Position numbers and translations under genes: made by a program. DNA of 64,000 nucleotides from NCBI GenBank assembly GCA_024803745.1, contig JANJXV010000002.1, forward strand, positions 38,523,001-38,587,000, written 5' to 3'. The notes below the pieces were generated by a model, which saw only the letters and a list, made by a program, of their open reading frames with translations, was not told where the DNA came from and did no database searches. Positions 21,681 to 33,045 of this stretch are shown in pieces. Numbering within the stretch: position 1 is the stretch's first letter; every line of letters begins with the position of its first letter. Origin of the DNA: Megascapheus bottae (Eukaryota > Chordata > Mammalia > Rodentia > Geomyidae).

Positions 21681-22022
21681 CTTCCTTTGAATATAGGAAC
21701 ATAAGCCATATAATGAGTGATTGTTGTCCTTAATGTATTATGTTATCTCTCATCTCTTTTGCTGTCCCTTGGTTATCTCATATTGTTACAGTATCTCGTT
21801 TTGTTACCTGATATATCGGATATATTTGTATTTGGTTATTTGAAATTGGATAGGGAAGGGGGAAAACAAGATGAGGGGTGGGGGTGGAGGAGAGGGAAAT
21901 GGGGACCAAGACATGTGAAAGGGTATCAATGCATGGGAATTAATGCACCATCTATCTGGTAAATATCATGTAACCCTTCTATTAATTACAATAAAAATAT
22001 ATGAAAAAAAACCTTCCTTTGA
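21681..22022 (+). mobile_element. L1 3' end with 10-bp duplication
   Basis: 'cttcctttga' at 21681-21690 and 22013-22022 brackets a 5'-truncated L1 3' UTR of about 320 bp ('gagtgattgttgtccttaat', G-rich purine block at 21852-21905, 'tattaattacaataaaaata' end). The 81-residue open frame at 21717-21962 lies wholly in this UTR (see findings). Confidence 0.92.
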
Positions 22023-22363
22023 GATAGAAGTGCTTCAAAAACTCTGTGGATTTGATTTTTTATTTCAAATCTGCCTTTAGGATATGAGAGCCGTATCCTT
22101 GATTGTAATAAATAAGGGAGATGGAATTCCTGTATCATGGAACCTGGGGCATTGTAAGAGCTTATTATCATTGGTTAGTCACTTTGCTCAACTTATAACT
22201 GCTAAAGTTATAATACTACTTTACTATCTAGGTAATGCCAATTATGAAATAGAGAGGCCCCTTGATCCTCCAGTACAACTCTTACCACGGATCTTAAGGT
22301 TTTTATTTGTTCAGTTCTGGTATCAGATGAGAGTTCTGGTCTCTGCTGAGAGTTCTGGTCTCC

Positions 22364-22540
22364 CACCCTCTCCCTCTCCCTCTGCCTCTCCCTCTCGCTC
22401 TTCCTCGCCGTCTCTCTCTCCCTCGCCCTCTGTCTCTGTCTCTCTCTCTGTCTCTCTTTGTCTCTGTCTCTCTGTCTCTGTCTCTGTCTCTCTTTGTCTC
22501 TGTCTCTCTGTCTCTGTCTCTCTGTCTCTCTCTCTGTCTC

Positions 22541-22620
<80 letters not shown>

Positions 22621-22622
22621 AC
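22364..22622. repeat. Long compound microsatellite (CT/CTGTCT)n-(CA)n
   Basis: About 220 bp of CT, CCCTCT and CTGTCT units, followed by a pure CT run and then (CA)n from 22587. Four open frames of 67-181 residues on both strands cross it and are all artefacts. Confidence 0.97.
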
Positions 22623-23960
22623 CCCATAGCCCTGAGTAAACCCTTCCTTTTTGCTCTCTAAGATAACACAGGAGGAAATTATATAAAATTGGAACCATAA
22701 TTGATAATAACTTTGCTTAAAGTTTCAGGGGACATATTAAATAAAACTTCTAGTACGTGAAAGAAAAAAAGATAAGAATTCCGTCTTCATTCCATCAGCA
22801 GAAATATGTTACATGAGATTATACAATTTTAATGTAATCGCTGATTAATAATAAATAATGGGCAAAGTAAATATTATTTTTTCTGAATGGATTGTATCAA
22901 AAACTCATGCCTAGAATAACAATTTTTTGGTTTAGCTTTTATGTTTAACACTTTCAATTCTCAATTTCTAAAGAAATTTTCTACTGTTTCTAGTAAGAAA
23001 TACACTCACTCTAGATTTACATTGTACTTTTAGAATTTTATGAAAGCCTTTATTATGACTCAGTAGAAATACTTTTGGGGAGGGCATTCAAAATATCTCC
23101 TATCCAGAAGTTTATTTTCTCTGTGTTAATTTTAGCTGAAGGTTTTAAAATGTCTTCTATAGGGTTATAGCTATCAACCTTGGAGATCTCTAGATTCTTC
23201 AAATAAAATAGATAAAAGTTAAGATATATCTTTAATTACTTTTTAAAACATTTTTATTTTTCTGTCTTTCCAGTTCTTTTATACCATAAATCTTAATTGA
23301 CCTTATCCTTTCTTGTAAGAAAATTCTTATGTTGAAGTTAAATAAGAATTTGATATGTTAAAAAAAATAGTAGAGCTTTTAAAAAAAAGCTATCAAGAAT
23401 TTGAGATACAAAAGGATTCTACAATATCCATTCAAAAATAGAAAACATGTAGTACTAGGCAAAGAAAAAGGGGTTTTAAAAAGATGGAGAGGAAAGAAAA
23501 TGATAGGTGTTTCATGTGATATAGGAAAGGATTTAGTAGAAGACTAAGAACTCTGTTTAATGAAGGTATTAAACCTTGGGGTAGAGCATTACTGATTTTT
23601 CTGATAAATGCAAGAAAGACGCCAAAAACTAATTTTACATATTATGCAGTTTTTTGTTTGTTTCTGCTGTAGTTAGCTTGATGATTGAGAGTTTTATTTT
23701 TTAATTATTTTTATGCCACAATAATTCCCTCAGTTATTATGAGGAACAGTGACAAATTTGTCAGTAAGGAAACATTCTATCCCATCTATTCACTAAGTAA
23801 CTGTTGAGGAATTATAGTGTCATACAAAAATTAGTACACTCACATACTTTTATTGGCTTCTTCAAGATTATGGGAAATTTTCATCAAGTCTAGAATGGTC
23901 CCTGGGTTGTCATAAGAACACTGACTTCACAGATAGGATTTTTAAAAAAATCTTAGGTTT
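22623..23960. other. Unique AT-rich sequence
   Basis: Nothing recognised. The block 22790-22920 is rich in ATTA cores ('gtaatcgctgattaataa'), but I give this no weight alone. Confidence 0.4.
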
Positions 23961-24430
23961 TACTCTTTTTTTAATTGTAAAGAGGATGAAGAGTAGTTAC
24001 ACTGTTACCTCTTCATTATTCTCCTGCTAATTCCCCCTCCCCCACCTCAGCTGTATAGTTCATTTGCAACATAGTGTCAAGTGAGTATCATTGTTGGATT
24101 AATTCAGCCTTTATCCTGTTGTTTCTGTGATTCCCTTTCCTTCTCGCCGCCGATTAGATGAGTTTATATACAAGACAAGGGGTACAGAAAACTAAAACAG
24201 AAAAAAAAAATAGAAATAACTATACACAGGACATAAAAAAACCCTCTTGTTTCCAATCTTTGAAGTTAATTTTGATTTGCTTAATTATATATGGTCCTGT
24301 GCGTTTAGTGATTGGGCCACTGTGATCTCCTTTTAAAAATATCAGTCTACTTACGGCAAATGAGGGAAACAAAGCAACCTGTATTTCTTTGTGTTTAGCT
24401 TGAATGGGGCAGAGTCATATTTTCTCATGG
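23961..24430 (-). mobile_element. Older L1 3' UTR
   Basis: The order 'attgtaaagagga', 'cagctgtatagttcatttgc', 'caacatagtgtcaagtgag', 'tatacaagacaaggggtaca', 'atatatggtcctgtgc' and 'aaatgagggaaacaaagcaa' follows the L1 copies at 34262-34760 and 58670-59230, in the same orientation. 5'-truncated and diverged. Confidence 0.75.
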
Positions 24431-24434
24431 AACT

Positions 24435-24628
24435 CTGGACCATAGGTAAGACTTAGATTTTTCTCATGGTTGACAGTTTTCTACTTGAGCTGTGCCTCCA
24501 TTTCTGGCTTTTGCTAGTTAAGTGGAAATAAGAATATCTTAGATTTGTCTTCCTGGGTTAGGCCTAAACTTTGATCCTCAGACATCAGTGTCCTGAATAA
24601 TTAGAATTATATGTAAGAGTCACCAGTG
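24435..24628 (-). mobile_element. Diverged B1-like/Geo-type SINE
   Basis: Keeps 'ctacttgagctgtgcctcca', 'ggaaataagaatatctta' and 'tttgatcctcagacatcag', in the order of other minus-strand copies of this SINE. Confidence 0.6.
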
Positions 24629-24639
24629 CCATGATACAT

Positions 24640-26730
24640 AAGATATTGTCCATTGCTTTTCACAATATCAGCTATAAATTGGTTTCTCTAGCCCAGTTCC
24701 TCCCATTTGGACTTTCATAGTGCTGTAAAACAGAGGGAGTCAGCTTCCTTTTCTCTTATAGCAATAGGGATGCATTACTCGTTGCCATGGATGTATTATC
24801 TATATACCAATTTGCAGCTGTGTGCAGATGTTTGTCTTCCTTCCCTCTGCCCTTCAAATTGTAAAGACGTTAAGTCTTAAAATGGATGTTCCATTCCATT
24901 TTAGCACACTGTAGAGTAAAGGCTAGGGAGAATTTTAGTTCAATATGGCCCTTGAGATGGTCGTAAAAATAAGCTGCCTAAGCATTAAACAGTTCCATGA
25001 AGTTCTTTTTGAGCTCTTTACCTCACTAGTGTAGTGATTTCCTCTTCCCATCCCACAGATCAGCTTTCACAATGTAGCTGTTAATGGTAATGCCTATTTC
25101 TTAATGATATTGGTGGTCTTGATCTTTTTTCCCCCCAAGTCTTTTGGGATATTTTCATGTTTAAGCAGCATGAACAACTTGTTCTTCAGTATTCCAGCTA
25201 GGGAGATTTTGCTTTTTTTCTGTATGGGATATAGGCTACAAGCATTTCACACAGTAATGCATTGTGAAAAAAAAAAGAGATAATTTCACTTGTAATGCTA
25301 ACATTTTATTTGACATAATTCCACATGCAAATAATCACATTTACATAGTATATGGCATTCCAATAGAGTACAACATAAAAAAACATTAACTGAACCTTAG
25401 GATAAGCCCAGCAACTCTGAAAGAAAACAAATTTGGCTTCCTTGTATACTCACTGTTTTTGCTACAATTGTATTCTCAGAAAGCAAAGCAAAGACTTACC
25501 TGCATGACACCAGAACCATTGAATGCTAGGTCTTCATGGTACAAGTACTTTTCTTGAAGAGCTAAGAGCTTAGTGAAGAACAACAAAATATAGAATTGCA
25601 TCTTTGGACATGTTTTATTGTTAAGGTTGAATGAATTTAGCTTTGAAATTAAATTCTTATTGTTGAGAAAAGCCTGAAGAAACACATTAATAGAAAAGCA
25701 TTTCCATTTAAGGCTTCAACTAGAAAGATGGTGAGATTACAGTGTCCAGTGACAATTCCCTAAGGAAAATCATTTTCAGGGTACTATGACATGATTAACT
25801 TTGTTTTTCTTTTGCAATTGAAATATGTTCTACTCATTGCCAGTGAGAAACATGCAATAAATTTTCCTTTTATCTTTAGCCATCTGGAAATTTAGAATCA
25901 GTTTCAGCTTAATGATTATGTGCCACCAATTTAACTTTTTCATAATTTCCAGATTTTTCTCTGATTTAGATTTTTTGCATACTTTAATAGAGCACTACAC
26001 ATATCTCTTATGAACAGCTTGAAATAATGGTAGAATAAGGAGTTTTATCTACAAAACGTTCATGTTACTCAAACACTTGTGACAGGAGTGTTCTGCTTTG
26101 TAGGAATCCCTTGTATTAGAAAAGACACCATGACATTTTACGTAAATTTTGAGGTTAAGAAGTCAGTCCATAGCACAAGGAAGTTATTCTTGAAAATTCC
26201 TTAGGGAGGTAGATGATTATAAAAAGAATTAGTGGCTCTAAATAAATAGGACATAGTAGAATTGTCATCCAGAATTAAATAGATAGCTATTATTTTTGTT
26301 CAAATAACATAGCTGATTTGCACCGGTGATCATGATGGACTGTATAGCTTATCTGGAACTATTTTGAATAATATCAAACAGGTGGATAAAGTTAGCATTA
26401 AGTGACACATTTACATCTCCATTTTATTTTCACTCTGGAAAACTTACTATTTAGCTGATGTGTTGGTCAGACATTTTTACCATGATCAACTATCTAAGAG
26501 AAACAGTTGAAAGTAGAAAAAAATTGCTTTCTGTGCTAGCAGAGATGCCCTAGTAACTTTCATATCCTCTTTTCATGGACTCCGAGACTGTGGGAGAATC
26601 TGCTTAAAATCTGGCTGTGTCTTATTCATTAACTGATCTCCTCTGGGGGGAAAACATACACATCTAGAGATATATTTTATCAATTTCCAAGTCAGTCCTC
26701 AAGTCAATCAGACTAATAATCAAGATCAAC
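24640..26730. other. Unique AT-rich sequence
   Basis: About 2 kb with no recognisable repeat, exon or RNA gene. An octamer-type 'atgcaaat' occurs near 25325. Confidence 0.4.
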
Positions 26731-26734
26731 TATC

Positions 26735-26838
26735 AATCTAGGCATGGAGGTAGGGTGTCTGTAGTCCAAATCAACTAATCTCCCATTTGGGAGATGAAGG
26801 CAGAAAGATCATGAATTGAAGATGAACTGGGAAAAGTT
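26735..26838 (+). mobile_element. Diverged B1-like SINE monomer
   Basis: 'ctaggcatggaggtagggtg' and 'tttgggagatgaaggcagaa' follow the B1/Alu monomer order; the downstream half is lost. Confidence 0.55.
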
Positions 26839-27235
26839 AATAAAAATGCTTTCACAAATTTTTTATGTAGTTGCTGGGAGGTATAGTGTAAGTAATAGAA
26901 TTTTTGTGATATAATGGTGAGGCATTGAATTCAGTCTACCAACACTGAACAAAAAAATACCTCTTCTTTCCCTGGGTTTTACTGCAATTTTACTGTAATT
27001 TTCCCCTTGTGAATTAAAATAATTATTTTTGTTTAATATTGCCGTGGTTAGAAATTTGGAGAATATTTTGGTGGACCAGTTGACACTTAGACATAAAATC
27101 CCAAAACATCTCTCTAGGTACATCTAAGAGTTCATAAGAAACCATTTTATTTAGTTTTCAGTGCCATAGCAAGTACCCAAGTTGACAAAGTTTTGAGCTG
27201 TACATACTCATAATGTTTTCCCCTTCTGGTTCCTT

Positions 27236-27251
27236 ATAATATTGTCCTTAT
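27236..27251. repeat. Target-site duplication, left copy (16 bp)
   Basis: 'ataatattgtccttat' is repeated exactly at 29652-29667 and brackets the whole host L1. Confidence 0.95.
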
Positions 27252-27970
27252 ACCAAGAAACACAACAAATCAGAGAAAGCCTGGATAAATGGGACTGCAT
27301 TAAACTGCAGAGCTTCTGTATGGCAAAGGACATAGATAGAAAATTAACTAGAAAGCCTACAGAGTGGGAGAAGATCTTCACTACCCATACAACAGACAAA
27401 GGCCTCATATCTAAAATATATCAACAGCTCAAAAATTGAATCACTCCAAAACTAATCTCCAAAGAAACAACCATCCCATTAAAAGATGGACCAAAGACTT
27501 AAAGGGAGCCTTCTCTGAAGAAGAAATAAATATGGCTTATAGACACATAAAAGAAATGCTCAACATCTCTGGCCATAAAAGAAATGCAAATCAAAACAAC
27601 TCTAAGATTCCACCTCACTCCAGTTAGAATGGCCAGGATCAGGAAAACTAATAACAACAGATGCTGGAGGGGATGTGGCCAGGAGGGATCACTACTACAC
27701 TGTTGGTGGGAGTGCCAACTCGTTCAACCACTATGGAAAGCAGTATGGCAGTTCCTCAAAAAACTAAACATAGAGCTCCCCTATGACCCAGCAATTCTAC
27801 TACTTGGCATTTATCCAGTCACCCAGAAACAAGGACATACTAAATCCACTAAATCCACAATGATGTTCATTGCAGCACTATTTACCATAGCAACGATATG
27901 GAACCAACCCAGATATCCCTCCGTTGATGAGTGGATCGACAAGATGTGGTATTTATACACAATAAAATTC
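27252..27970 (+). pseudogene. L1 ORF2 C-terminal remnant
   Basis: ORF2p is the L1 endonuclease/reverse transcriptase; only its C-terminal segment is present, with the conserved cysteine-rich 'CWRGCG...LHCWW.C' stretch near 27655-27715. Frameshifts near 27436 and 27584 break it into overlapping frames. It stops where the nested L1 was inserted, near the 'YTIKF' position. Confidence 0.93.
27956..27970. repeat. Target-site duplication of nested L1, left copy
   Basis: 'tacacaataaaattc' matches 29104-29118 with a single A/G difference. It is host L1 sequence duplicated at insertion of the nested element. Confidence 0.92.
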
Positions 27971-29103
27971 TTTTTTTTTTTTTTTTTTACAATTTTACAC
28001 TTTATTTTTTATATTTTTTATTGTAATTAATAAAAGGGTTACATGATATTTGCCAGATAGTAGGTGCATTAATTCACATACATTGATATTGATATGCTTT
28101 CACATTTCTTGGTACCCATTACCCTCCCCGCCACCCACCCCCCCATCTTGGTTTTCCCCCTTCCCTATCAAATTTCAAATAACAAAATACAAATAAATTC
28201 AATATATCAGATAACAAACTGAGATACTGTAACAATATGAGATACCCAAGGGACAGCAAAGGAGATGAGAGATAACATAGTACATTAAGGACAACAATCA
28301 TTTGTTATATGGCTTTTGTTTCAAAATCCTGGAGGTCCTTTCAATTAGCTTCATACTATATGGTCTTATGTATCAAGGTTTTGCTCTATTGCAGATCTCT
28401 GCTAGTAGAGCACAAGGTTGATTATGACAAATGAGGAAAACCATTGAGCCTAAGACAAAGGCCTCATATCTAAAATATATCAACAACTCAAAAAATTGAA
28501 TCACTCCAAAACTAATCTCCAAAGTAACAACCATCCCATTAAAAAATGGGCCAAAGACTTAAAGAGAGTCTTCTCTGAAGAAGAAACAAAAATGGCCTAT
28601 AGACACATAAAAGAAATGCTCAACATCTCTGGTCATAAAAGAAATGCAAATCAAAACAACTCTAAGATTCCACTCACTCCAGTTAGAATGGCCAGGATCA
28701 GGAAAACGAATAATAACAGATGCTGGAGGGGATGTGGCCAGGAGGGATCACTACTACACTGTTGGTGGGAGTGAAAACTTGTTCAACCACTATGGAAATC
28801 AGTATGGCAGTGCCTCAAAAGGCTAAACATAGAACTCCCCTATGACCCAGCAATTCCACTACTTGGCATTTACCCAACCATCCAGAATCTAGGGCATAAT
28901 AAATCCACTAGCACAACAATGTTCATTGCAGCACTATTCACCATAGCAAAGATATGGAACCAAGCTAGATGTCCTTCAGTTGATGAGTGGATCAACAAGT
29001 TGTGGTATTTGTACACAATGGAATTCTATGCTGCTGTCAGAAAAAAAACATCGCCCATTTGTTAGGAAATGGAAAGACTTAGAAAAAATCATATTAAGTG
29101 AAG
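27971..29103 (-). mobile_element. Nested twin-primed L1 (5' inversion)
   Basis: An 18-bp T run (27971-27988) is the A tail of a minus-strand L1. Bases to about 28452 are its 3' UTR on the minus strand, ending in 'ccattgagccta'. From about 28453 to 29103 the strand flips to plus and carries ORF2 C-terminus from 'gacaaaggcctcatatct' to 'atattaagtgaag'. In element coordinates the inverted part ends about 20 bp before the sense part begins, which is the pattern of twin priming with a small deletion. The pair of 15-bp duplications encloses exactly this unit. The inverted part repeats host sequence 27400-27970, so the region looks like a tandem duplication at first sight, but is not one. Confidence 0.93.
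28453..29103 (+). pseudogene. L1 ORF2 C-terminal remnant (inverted part of nested L1)
   Basis: Reads 'LISKIYQQLKKLNHSKTN', '[20 protein letters not shown]' and a decayed 'MWYLYTMEFYAAVRK'-like end. Close to, but not identical with, the host copy at 27400-27970. Confidence 0.92.
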
Positions 29104-29118
29104 TACACAATAGAATTC
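29104..29118. repeat. Target-site duplication of nested L1, right copy
   Basis: 'tacacaatagaattc', 14 of 15 identical to 27956-27970. Confidence 0.92.
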
Positions 29119-29651
29119 TATGCTGCTGTCAGAATATTTGTAAGGAGATGGAAAGACTTAGAAAAAAATCCTATTAAGTGAAGTAAGCCAGACTCAAAGG
29201 AACATAGGCTGAATGGTTTCCCTCATTTGTCATAATCAGTAGAAACCTTGGGCTTTCCTAGCAGAGATTTACAATAGAACAGAATCTAGATACATAAGGC
29301 CATATAGTATGACCCTAAATGAGAGGACCTCCAGGATATAGAAACAAAAGCGGTATAGTGTGTGATTGTTGTCCTTAATGCACTATGTTATTTCTCATCT
29401 CTTTTGCTGTCCCTTGGGTATCTCATATTGTTACAATATTTCACCTTTTTATCTGATATATTTTATATATGCTTAATTGTTTATTTGAAATTGGATAGGG
29501 AAGGGGGAAAATCAAGATGAGCAGGAGGGGAGGGGGAAGGGAAATGGGAACCATGACATGAGAAAGGGTATCAATGTTTGTGAAGTAATGCACCTTCTAT
29601 CTGGTGAATATAATGTAACCCTTCTATTAATAACAATAAAAATATATGGAA

Positions 29652-29667
29652 ATAATATTGTCCTTAT
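29652..29667. repeat. Target-site duplication, right copy (16 bp)
   Basis: Exact match to 27236-27251. Confidence 0.95.
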
Positions 29668-30000
29668 TTCACTTTAAGTGTTTACCAGCAGGTCTGTCAG
29701 CAGTCTAGTCTCAATGTTAGGCTCCGTACTTGAGGTTTTCACTGTGATGACCACTCACTTGTGACAAATTATCTCAGTGCTTATTATTGCTCACAATGAC
29801 ATGCATAAGAAATTCTAGGAAGTCAAGTTAGATGAGATCCCTCTTATCCATGGATAGGCAGCTTGCACAGTGTCTATTCTAATCACAAGCTAGGCCTCTA
29901 GTGGAGTACCAGGTAGTTGCATCCCGCTCCTGATTAGGGCTTCCACATGTGCCTCTCGTGTGATTGTGATCTATTGTAGAGTTTGAGAGCATCCCAACAC
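29668..30000. other. Unique sequence, nothing recognised
   Basis: No repeat or exon recognised. Confidence 0.4.
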
Positions 30001-30004
30001 TTAA

Positions 30005-30345
30005 GTACATTTGTTTCCTGGGGCTAATAAAACAAACACCCAAAACCAATGGCACAAAATGCTGGAAAACTATTTGCTCAGAGTTTTGGAAGCTTGGAAG
30101 TCTGGATTCAAGATGTCGAAAGGTTCATACTCCTTATGAAATATCTAGGAAAGACTCCTTTCAATACCTAAGCTAGGTAGCTCTTAGAAATCTTGCCAGT
30201 CTTTAGCTTGTGGCTTCATCACTCCAAATGCTTTCTCTATCTTCATATACCTGTTTTCCCTCTGTCTTGGTGTGGCCACTCCCTTTCACAAAGGCAACAT
30301 TGAAGTTAGGATCTTCTCTAATACAGGTTAACTGCATCTTAATTT
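30005..30345. repeat. Possible ancient mammalian interspersed repeat
   Basis: The order 'gtttcctggggctaataaaa', 'agagttttggaagcttggaa', 'gtctggattcaagatgtcga' and 'ttccctctgtcttggtgtgg' resembles a widespread old mammalian repeat carrying 'agttctggaggctggaagtc...aagatcaaggtgtc'. I cannot name the family with confidence. Confidence 0.4.
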
Positions 30346-31385
30346 TATTAATTGAAAAGACCCATTTAAAAAGATAAAATTACTATAACTTGATTGGAAC
30401 ACAAGTCTAACTACAACATTAAGCATTTCTCAAAGACTGGACTGAATCTGTTAAGGCTTTCAAAATTTTTTATGCCCTAGTACTCTTCAGAGGACTGGAA
30501 TGTCACTTCTTATATTCAAATTTGGCACTCAGGTTAGCCTTACCTATAAGTGGAAAGCATGTGAGGGATATATCACTATCTTTAACTTACTGTATCCCTT
30601 GCCCTTTTCCTTTCTCCTTCTTTCCTTTTTCTCCCCTTTTCTCTTCTCTCCTTAAGTAAATTTGAATTCTCTACATGAAATGCATATATTGTGCTACTAT
30701 ACTAAATGAATGTTATATATACGTATATGAATATTTGGAAAATAATTGTTTTAATGCAGTTTCTATAATATCCCCCCAAAATGATCATATGTTGTGGATC
30801 ATGTTATGATTTGTGTGTGAGGGGGGAGAAAGAGAGATAGAGAGAGGTAGAGGGAAGGAGAAAGAGGAGCTGGAAAGAGAGCGAGGCATCAGAGGAATGA
30901 CTGAGTAAAAAAGGTTTATGTGGTGAAGGTACAGAAATGTATAACTGGTGAGGAATGCTCCCACAGACCCTTGTGATTGATGAAATGCCTTCTCACTGAA
31001 TATCAAGCACAAGCCCTCTTTGTAGCAGTTTATCTGCTTCTTTCTTGGAATAGCCTAAAAATCAGGCTGAAACTGAATAGTTTTTAGAGCTCTCATTTAG
31101 AAGACCATGGAACCGATTTACAGACAAGGAGAGGAACTTGTTCTGTCTCTCACAGAAGGGCCGTTGGGAAGAAGTTGGGCTGCCACATCCATTTGTCTTC
31201 TTATGCCTCTGCTATGTGCTGCTGTCTTGAGGGTGTCAAATATTGAATGTGTTGCTCTTCCATTTCTAAGACTTGGCTGTCAAATTAACATTATTTTCTC
31301 AAGCAAAATCCTACCAAATATACTGATATGGGCATTTTTCAATGTTATTGATAAATACTGTCAATATTTTATTCAGATTTCCTTA
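30346..31385. other. Unique AT-rich sequence with a GA-rich patch
   Basis: A GA-rich stretch lies at 30820-30880; its antisense frame (75 residues, Ser/Pro/Leu-rich) is an artefact. Nothing else recognised. Confidence 0.4.
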
Positions 31386-31579
31386 CTTTTTTTGCCACTC
31401 ATGGGGCTTGAACTCAGGGCCTGAACACTCTCCTTGGACTTTTCTCAAGGCTAGTGCTCTACCCCTTGAGCCACAGCACCACTTCCAGCTTTTTTCTATG
31501 TATATGGTACCGAGGAATTGAACCCGGGTCTTCTTGCATGCTAGGCCAGCACTGTACCATTAGGCAAAACTCCTGCCCC
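31386..31579 (-). mobile_element. IDL-Geo-type dimeric SINE
   Basis: Minus-strand copy: T-rich end, 'ggggcttgaactcagggcct', 'caaggctagtgctctacccc', 'ttctatgtatatggtaccga' linker, and left monomer 'tgcatgctaggccagcactg'. No clear duplication remains. Confidence 0.88.
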
Positions 31580-32013
31580 TGATGTGGGCATTTTGAGTCA
31601 AATCAAATTGCTATTGCTATAGAACCTTGGCCTGTTATTCTTTTGGAATGTGGCTTTACAAATTTTGACTTATTTTCAACAATACTGATTGACTTTCTCT
31701 ATTAGATGATTCATAACAGACTCTCATTAGTGAGCTCCTTCCTGAAGGAGGGGTATACCGCCTGGTGTTCTAACTTCAAACATGGCAACTTGACTTGCAT
31801 GGACCATGATAATCAAATAGAAGGGCTCTGTGTCACTTTAGAGCAAAGAATTCAGCAACATTTCTCACATCCATCTGCTAGTGAGTGTAGTGTTCCCTGT
31901 AGGTCCTCAACCTTGAGCTGCATCCTACAATGATGGAGTAGAGTCCATACCATGTGGACGATATAAGGTGAATGACAATATAATGAGAGTAAGAATATTA
32001 TCCCATTAAAGAT
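31580..32013. other. Unique sequence
   Basis: A 75-residue open frame at 31706-31933 (plus) has no family resemblance. Confidence 0.4.
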
Positions 32014-32227
32014 CTCATTCTCTTGGGCCAGGAGTTTGGCCTAGAGGTAGAGGGCTTGCCGAGCATGCGCGAAGACCCGGGTTTGATTGCTCAGTACCTC
32101 ATACATAGAAAAAGGCCAAAAGTGGTTCTGAAGCTCAAGTGGTAGAAATCTAGCCTTGAAAAAGTCCAAGGACGGTTTTCAGACCCTGAGCTCAAGCCCA
32201 GGACTGGCAAAAATAATTCATGCTCTT
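32014..32227 (+). mobile_element. IDL-Geo-type dimeric SINE
   Basis: Starts at about 32025 with 'gggccaggagtttggcctag', keeps a tRNA-like B box ('gggtttgattg'), the 'cagtacctcatacatagaaa' linker and the right module to 'caagcccaggactggcaaaa'. 'ctcattctctt' (32014-32024) and 'ttcatgctctt' (32217-32227) are a likely imperfect duplication. Confidence 0.88.
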
Positions 32228-32439
32228 TGTGTCCACAGCATAATTCAAAATGACTGCGAGAGTAAGTTCAGGGCAAGGGCCTCTGTACTTTGCAAGAAAA
32301 GAATCTTTCTAGTTCAGTGGGCTACTGGAGAATTTTCCATGGGTGTGTACAGTTTGATGTCATATTTATCTGTGTCTTTGAAACAACTATCCTCATTCAG
32401 TGATTCAGTTTTTGGATCTGCAGTTGATTCCATTTTCCT

Positions 32440-32565
32440 TTCCATTTTTTATCTATGTGATATTGGGCAAATTTCTGAAGTTAAGCTTTGTTGCCTCCTC
32501 TAGACAACACAGATGGTAATACATTGTCTCATGAGATGATTGAAAGAATTTAAATTGAATCTCTC
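32440..32565 (+). repeat. MIR-like ancient SINE
   Basis: 'tatgtgatattgggcaaatt' and 'cagatggtaatacattgtct' follow the MIR core order (…gtgaccttgggcaa… …tctgtaaaatgg… …aggattaaat…). Very diverged. Confidence 0.5.
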
Positions 32566-32579
32566 TGTTAAAGACCTGT

Positions 32580-33045
32580 GATGTAAGTCAGGAACAGAGA
32601 GAAAAAGACACACATGTTTTCTCTCAGATGTGGAAGTTAGATCTAAATTATAAATACATATGTAAATATATACATGGCCATATTCATATATGCATACAAA
32701 CCATTATCTAAAGAATGGTGTGTGTAGGGGAGGATTCCAATGGTGTATCTCCCTTGAACAACCTCACTTTACCAAAATGAACCCCAGAATGTCAGACCAT
32801 GTATTCTAGGGAAAGTTAATCAAAGAAAAGGAGCAAATGAACAGACAGAAGTAGGGTAAGAAGAAACAGTCATACTACTCAATATACATGTGTGAAAATG
32901 GAACCAGGAAAGTTGAGGGGTAAGTGGGGTTGGAAGAGGTAATGGAGAATGATGAAAGAGGTGACATTCATCTGTTTACATTATATCAATAAGTTACTAT
33001 GTTGAATTGAAACCCCTTTGTACAACTACTTATTAAGTTAAAAAA
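32580..33045 (+). mobile_element. Old L1 3' UTR
   Basis: A longer copy of the older 3' UTR type: 'acagagagaaaaagacacac', 'ttctctcagatgtggaagtt', 'gagaatgatgaaagaggtga', and the 'ttgaattgaaacccctttgt' terminus shared with 12998-13020 and 51365-51395. 5'-truncated. Confidence 0.75.

Larger units (their letters stand above)
27252..29651 (+). mobile_element. 5'-truncated L1 (host), split by a second L1
   Basis: The host L1 occupies 27252-27970 and resumes at 29119-29651. The first part encodes the ORF2 C-terminus. Frames read 'ETQQIRESLDKWDCIKLQ', 'KGLISKIYQQL', '[20 protein letters not shown]' and '[15 protein letters not shown]', all typical of L1 ORF2p, though split by frameshifts. The second part holds the last few ORF2 codons, the 3' UTR with 'tgattgttgtccttaatgca' and the G-rich block, and the 'aataaaaatatatgga' end. 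Endonuclease and reverse transcriptase domains are absent. A perfect 16-bp duplication proves insertion by target-primed reverse transcription as a single event. Confidence 0.95.

Noticed and set aside
22084..22629. 181-residue open frame and three overlapping frames on both strands
   Set aside because: More than half of each is the CT/CA microsatellite read as Ser-Leu, Arg-Glu or Cys-Val repeats.
27584..28030. 148-residue open frame as a possible gene
   Set aside because: It is L1 ORF2 C-terminus; its last residues come from the T run of the nested L1.
27400..29103. Tandem duplication of an L1 segment
   Set aside because: Two pairs of target-site duplications and an intervening minus-strand L1 tail fit a nested twin-primed insertion better.
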